A DNA stretch of 64,000 nucleotides from Steroidobacteraceae bacterium (GTDB lineage: Bacteria; Pseudomonadota; Gammaproteobacteria; Steroidobacterales; Steroidobacteraceae): positions 60,848 to 124,847 of the forward strand of contig JAHCAN010000004.1 of assembly GCA_019634915.1 (NCBI GenBank). The letters run 5' to 3'. Below the pieces are notes generated by a model. It was not told the DNA's origin and did not search any database. It was given only the letters and a program-made list of their open reading frames with translations. Positions 61,896 through 64,000 of this stretch are shown piece after piece (within the stretch, counting starts at the first letter, position 1; each line of letters starts with the position of its first letter). The translations under genes were made by a program, and so were the position numbers.

Positions 61896-64000
61896 ATGAA
61901 GCTGACCGACAAATCCCTGATTGCCGCGGCCGTCGCCGCGATCCTGGCCGCCTACGCTGGTCCGTCGTCAGCCGGCGAGCTGTCCGGGCGCGTCACCGAG
62001 GCATCGACCGGCCGGCCGCTGCCGAACGCGACCGTGCGCATTCCGGAACTGAACCGCGCGGTGCAATCCGACCGTGCCGGCGAGTACCGCTTCAGCGATC
62101 TGCCTGCCGGCAGCTACACGGTCACGGCCGAGTACGTCGGTTTCGGCGATTCCTCGGATACGGTCACCGTGGCCGACACCGGGGTCGCGACCCAGGCGTT
62201 CGCGCTGGCCGGCTCGAACATCCAGGAGGTCACGGTCACCGGCTATCGCCTCGCGCAGGCGACCGCGCTGCAGGACAAGAAGTCGGCCAAGTACATCAAG
62301 GAGTCGGTCACCGCCGACGATGCGGGCAAGCTGCCCGACCAGAACGCCGGCGACACGCTCGCGCGCGTGACCGGTGTCGCGGTGACCACCGACCAGGGCG
62401 AGGGGCGCTACGTGACGATCCGCGGCATCGATGCCGCGCTCAGCAACGTGACGATCGACGGCCAGACCATCGGCTCGCCCGAGGGTGACACGCGCCGCGT
62501 CGCGCTCGATACCGTGCCGGCGAACATCCTCGCCAAGCTCGAGGTCATCAAGTCGGTCACGCCGGATCTCGACGGCAACGCGATCGGCGGCACCGTCAAC
62601 ATCGTCACGCCGAGCGCGTTCGACGATCCCGACGGCGGCTCGTTCTCGGCCACGGCCGACTACGGCTACTCCGATCTCGGCGGCCACAATCCGTGGGGCG
62701 CGAGCGCCGCATGGAGCCGCGTGTTCGCCGACGACCGCTTCGGCGTCGTGCTGTCGGCGAGCTATTCGGACCGTGAATTCACCTCGTACAACGTGCAGGG
62801 CGGCGACCCGTGGCAGGAGGAGGGCGACCACCTCGTGCCGGACGAACTCAACATGCGCGATTACGCGATCCGCCGCGTGCGCAAGGGCCTGGTCGCGAAC
62901 TTCGAGTTCCGGCCGAACGACTGGACGAAGCTGCACTGGCGCAACATCGTCAACCGTTACGAGGACACCGAGCAGCAGCCCGAGATCACCTACGACTACC
63001 GCAACGGCGATCTCGAGAACCAGACGGCGACCTCGGGCCTGTTCACCGAGGGTGAAGGCAAGCGCGAGAATTCCGAGCGCCTCGAGATCCAGGAGATCCT
63101 CTCCTCGACGCTCGGCGGCGAGTTCGAGGTCGGCGCCTGGACACTGAGCCTCGCGGCGACCTACGGCGAGACCGAACAGAACACGCCGTACGACAACGGC
63201 TGGTCGTTCGAGCTCGACGACGAGATCCCGATGACCTATGACACGTCGGACTACTATTTCCGCGTCAATGCCGGCCCCGAGTTCTACGATCCCGACCACT
63301 TCGAGTTCGACGAGACCGCGCAGGGCGGCCAGGTCGTCAAGGAGAAGCTGCGGGTCGGTCAGCTCGACCTGAAGCGTGACTTCGACTGGGGCGCGAACAG
63401 CGGCTACTTCAAGACCGGCGCCAAGTACATCGGCCGCAAGAGCCACAGCAACCAGGACATGATCGTCTACGACGGCTTCGACGGCGACCTGCTGCTGTCG
63501 GAATTCGCGCACGCGGGCGATCCGAAGTTCTACAACGACGTACGCTCGTCTTTCTACACGTTCGGCCCGTACCCGGACTATCGCGCCGCGCAGGCCTTCT
63601 TCGAGGCGAACCGCTCGCTGTTCGAGGTCAACGACGCCGACACGGCAGCCGAGTCCTACGGCTCGGACTTCACCGTCAAGGAGGACATCACGGCCGGCTA
63701 CCTGATGGGCTCGCTCGACGTCGGCAACGTGACGCTGATCGGCGGCGTGCGCGTCGAGCGCACCCAGACCGACTTCTCGGCCTATGACGTCACCTTCGTC
63801 GACGGCGACGTCGAGGTGCCGCCGCCGCAGGTCAACGGCACCAAGAACTACACCAACTGGATGCCGGGCCTGCAGATGACCTGGGCGATCCGCGACGACC
63901 TGATCGCGCGCGCGGCCTGGACCAACACGATCGGCCGGCCCTCGTACGAGCAGAACGTGCCCTACCGGCTGTTCGAGATCGAGCTCGACGAGGAGGGCGA
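61896..64000 (+). CDS. TonB-dependent receptor, 5' part (runs off the window)
   Basis: The first 701 residues of an outer-membrane receptor; the 3' end lies beyond 64000. A signal peptide (MKLTDKSLIAAAVAAILAAYAGPSSA) is followed by a carboxypeptidase-regulatory-like domain (GELSGRVTEASTGRPLPNATVRI). A TonB-box-like EVTVTG lies near residue 110, then the plug (KLPDQNAGDTLARVTGVAVTTDQGEGRYVTIRGIDAALSNVTIDG) and the start of the barrel. It belongs to the Xanthomonas/Caulobacter-type carbohydrate receptors. The shared operators place it in the inositol regulon, so it probably takes up inositol phosphates, phytate or another inositol compound. ATG at 61896 was chosen from the signal peptide. Confidence 0.88.
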   Translation, partial: MKLTDKSLIAAAVAAILAAYAGPSSAGELSGRVTEASTGRPLPNATVRIPELNRAVQSDRAGEYRFSDLPAGSYTVTAEYVGFGDSSDTVTVADTGVATQAFALAGSNIQEVTVTGYRLAQATALQDKKSAKYIKESVTADDAGKLPDQNAGDTLARVTGVAVTTDQGEGRYVTIRGIDAALSNVTIDGQTIGSPEGDTRRVALDTVPANILAKLEVIKSVTPDLDGNAIGGTVNIVTPSAFDDPDGGSFSATADYGYSDLGGHNPWGASAAWSRVFADDRFGVVLSASYSDREFTSYNVQGGDPWQEEGDHLVPDELNMRDYAIRRVRKGLVANFEFRPNDWTKLHWRNIVNRYEDTEQQPEITYDYRNGDLENQTATSGLFTEGEGKRENSERLEIQEILSSTLGGEFEVGAWTLSLAATYGETEQNTPYDNGWSFELDDEIPMTYDTSDYYFRVNAGPEFYDPDHFEFDETAQGGQVVKEKLRVGQLDLKRDFDWGANSGYFKTGAKYIGRKSHSNQDMIVYDGFDGDLLLSEFAHAGDPKFYNDVRSSFYTFGPYPDYRAAQAFFEANRSLFEVNDADTAAESYGSDFTVKEDITAGYLMGSLDVGNVTLIGGVRVERTQTDFSAYDVTFVDGDVEVPPPQVNGTKNYTNWMPGLQMTWAIRDDLIARAAWTNTIGRPSYEQNVPYRLFEIELDEEG

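Overview
The window is very GC-rich, tightly packed bacterial chromosome, with no rRNA, tRNA, CRISPR array or insertion sequence that I can see. An E. coli-type GshA, a DUF2845 protein, a single-chain pyruvate carboxylase, a GlyGly-CTERM-like protease tail and a Xanthomonas/Caulobacter-type TonB receptor point to a gammaproteobacterium, perhaps near the Xanthomonadales, Nevskiales or Steroidobacterales. That placement is an inference. Neighbouring genes often overlap by 4 bases or sit within 20 bases, so most strings of same-strand genes are probably operons.

The first 37 kb is ordinary metabolism in short operons. In order it holds: a CsaA-like protein, a Fur-box promoter with a small unknown gene, a CoA hydrolase/transferase, and two divergent YceI genes (one fused to cytochrome b561). 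Then come an S46 dipeptidyl-peptidase and a long leftward operon (thiolase, hmgA, fumarylacetoacetase, dienelactone hydrolase, gabD-like, hemH, VOC protein). Next are gshA, an isoaspartyl peptidase, a RimK-like ligase, pyc and a secreted zinc metalloprotease. They are followed by a PII protein behind a sigma-54-like promoter, a ferredoxin, a quinone reductase and an MFS carrier. The stretch ends with a nested inverted-repeat element (31397-31594) and a hydroxyproline cluster running leftward behind ilvH, with ilvB on the other strand. From 37.3 to 40.3 kb lie gloA (CTG start) and a GH17-GT2 beta-glucan synthase.

The most interesting part is 40.3-64.0 kb, which reads as one phytate and myo-inositol utilisation regulon. 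A tandem-domain beta-propeller phytase (45516-47558) diverges from an operon encoding an organophosphate:phosphate antiporter, a PfkB kinase, a lipoprotein metallophosphatase and the IolA-type semialdehyde dehydrogenase. Ten kilobases further on, a leftward operon encodes an RpiR-type regulator, IolG, a second Gfo/Idh dehydrogenase, IolB, IolC fused to DUF2090, IolD, IolE and a PhoD phosphatase. A TonB-dependent receptor diverges from the regulator and runs off the window. Six 16-bp palindromes of the form TRGAA-N6-TTCYA (several imperfect) lie exactly in the promoter regions of these units: one at 45484, two at about 59.9 kb and three at about 61.8 kb. They resemble the GGAA-N6-TTCC operator known for RpiR-type IolR and tie the pieces together.

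The proposed flow is as follows. Phytate or its products enter through the TonB receptor. The periplasmic or lipid-anchored phytase and phosphatases strip phosphates. The antiporter brings in an inositol phosphate or related ester. IolG, IolB, IolC, IolD, IolE and IolA then convert inositol to central metabolites. The two halves are separated by an accessory block (47.6-51.8 kb) with an AbrB/PIN toxin-antitoxin pair, an S9 peptidase, a CcdAB pair with a tandem palindromic operator, and an Rpn-family nuclease.
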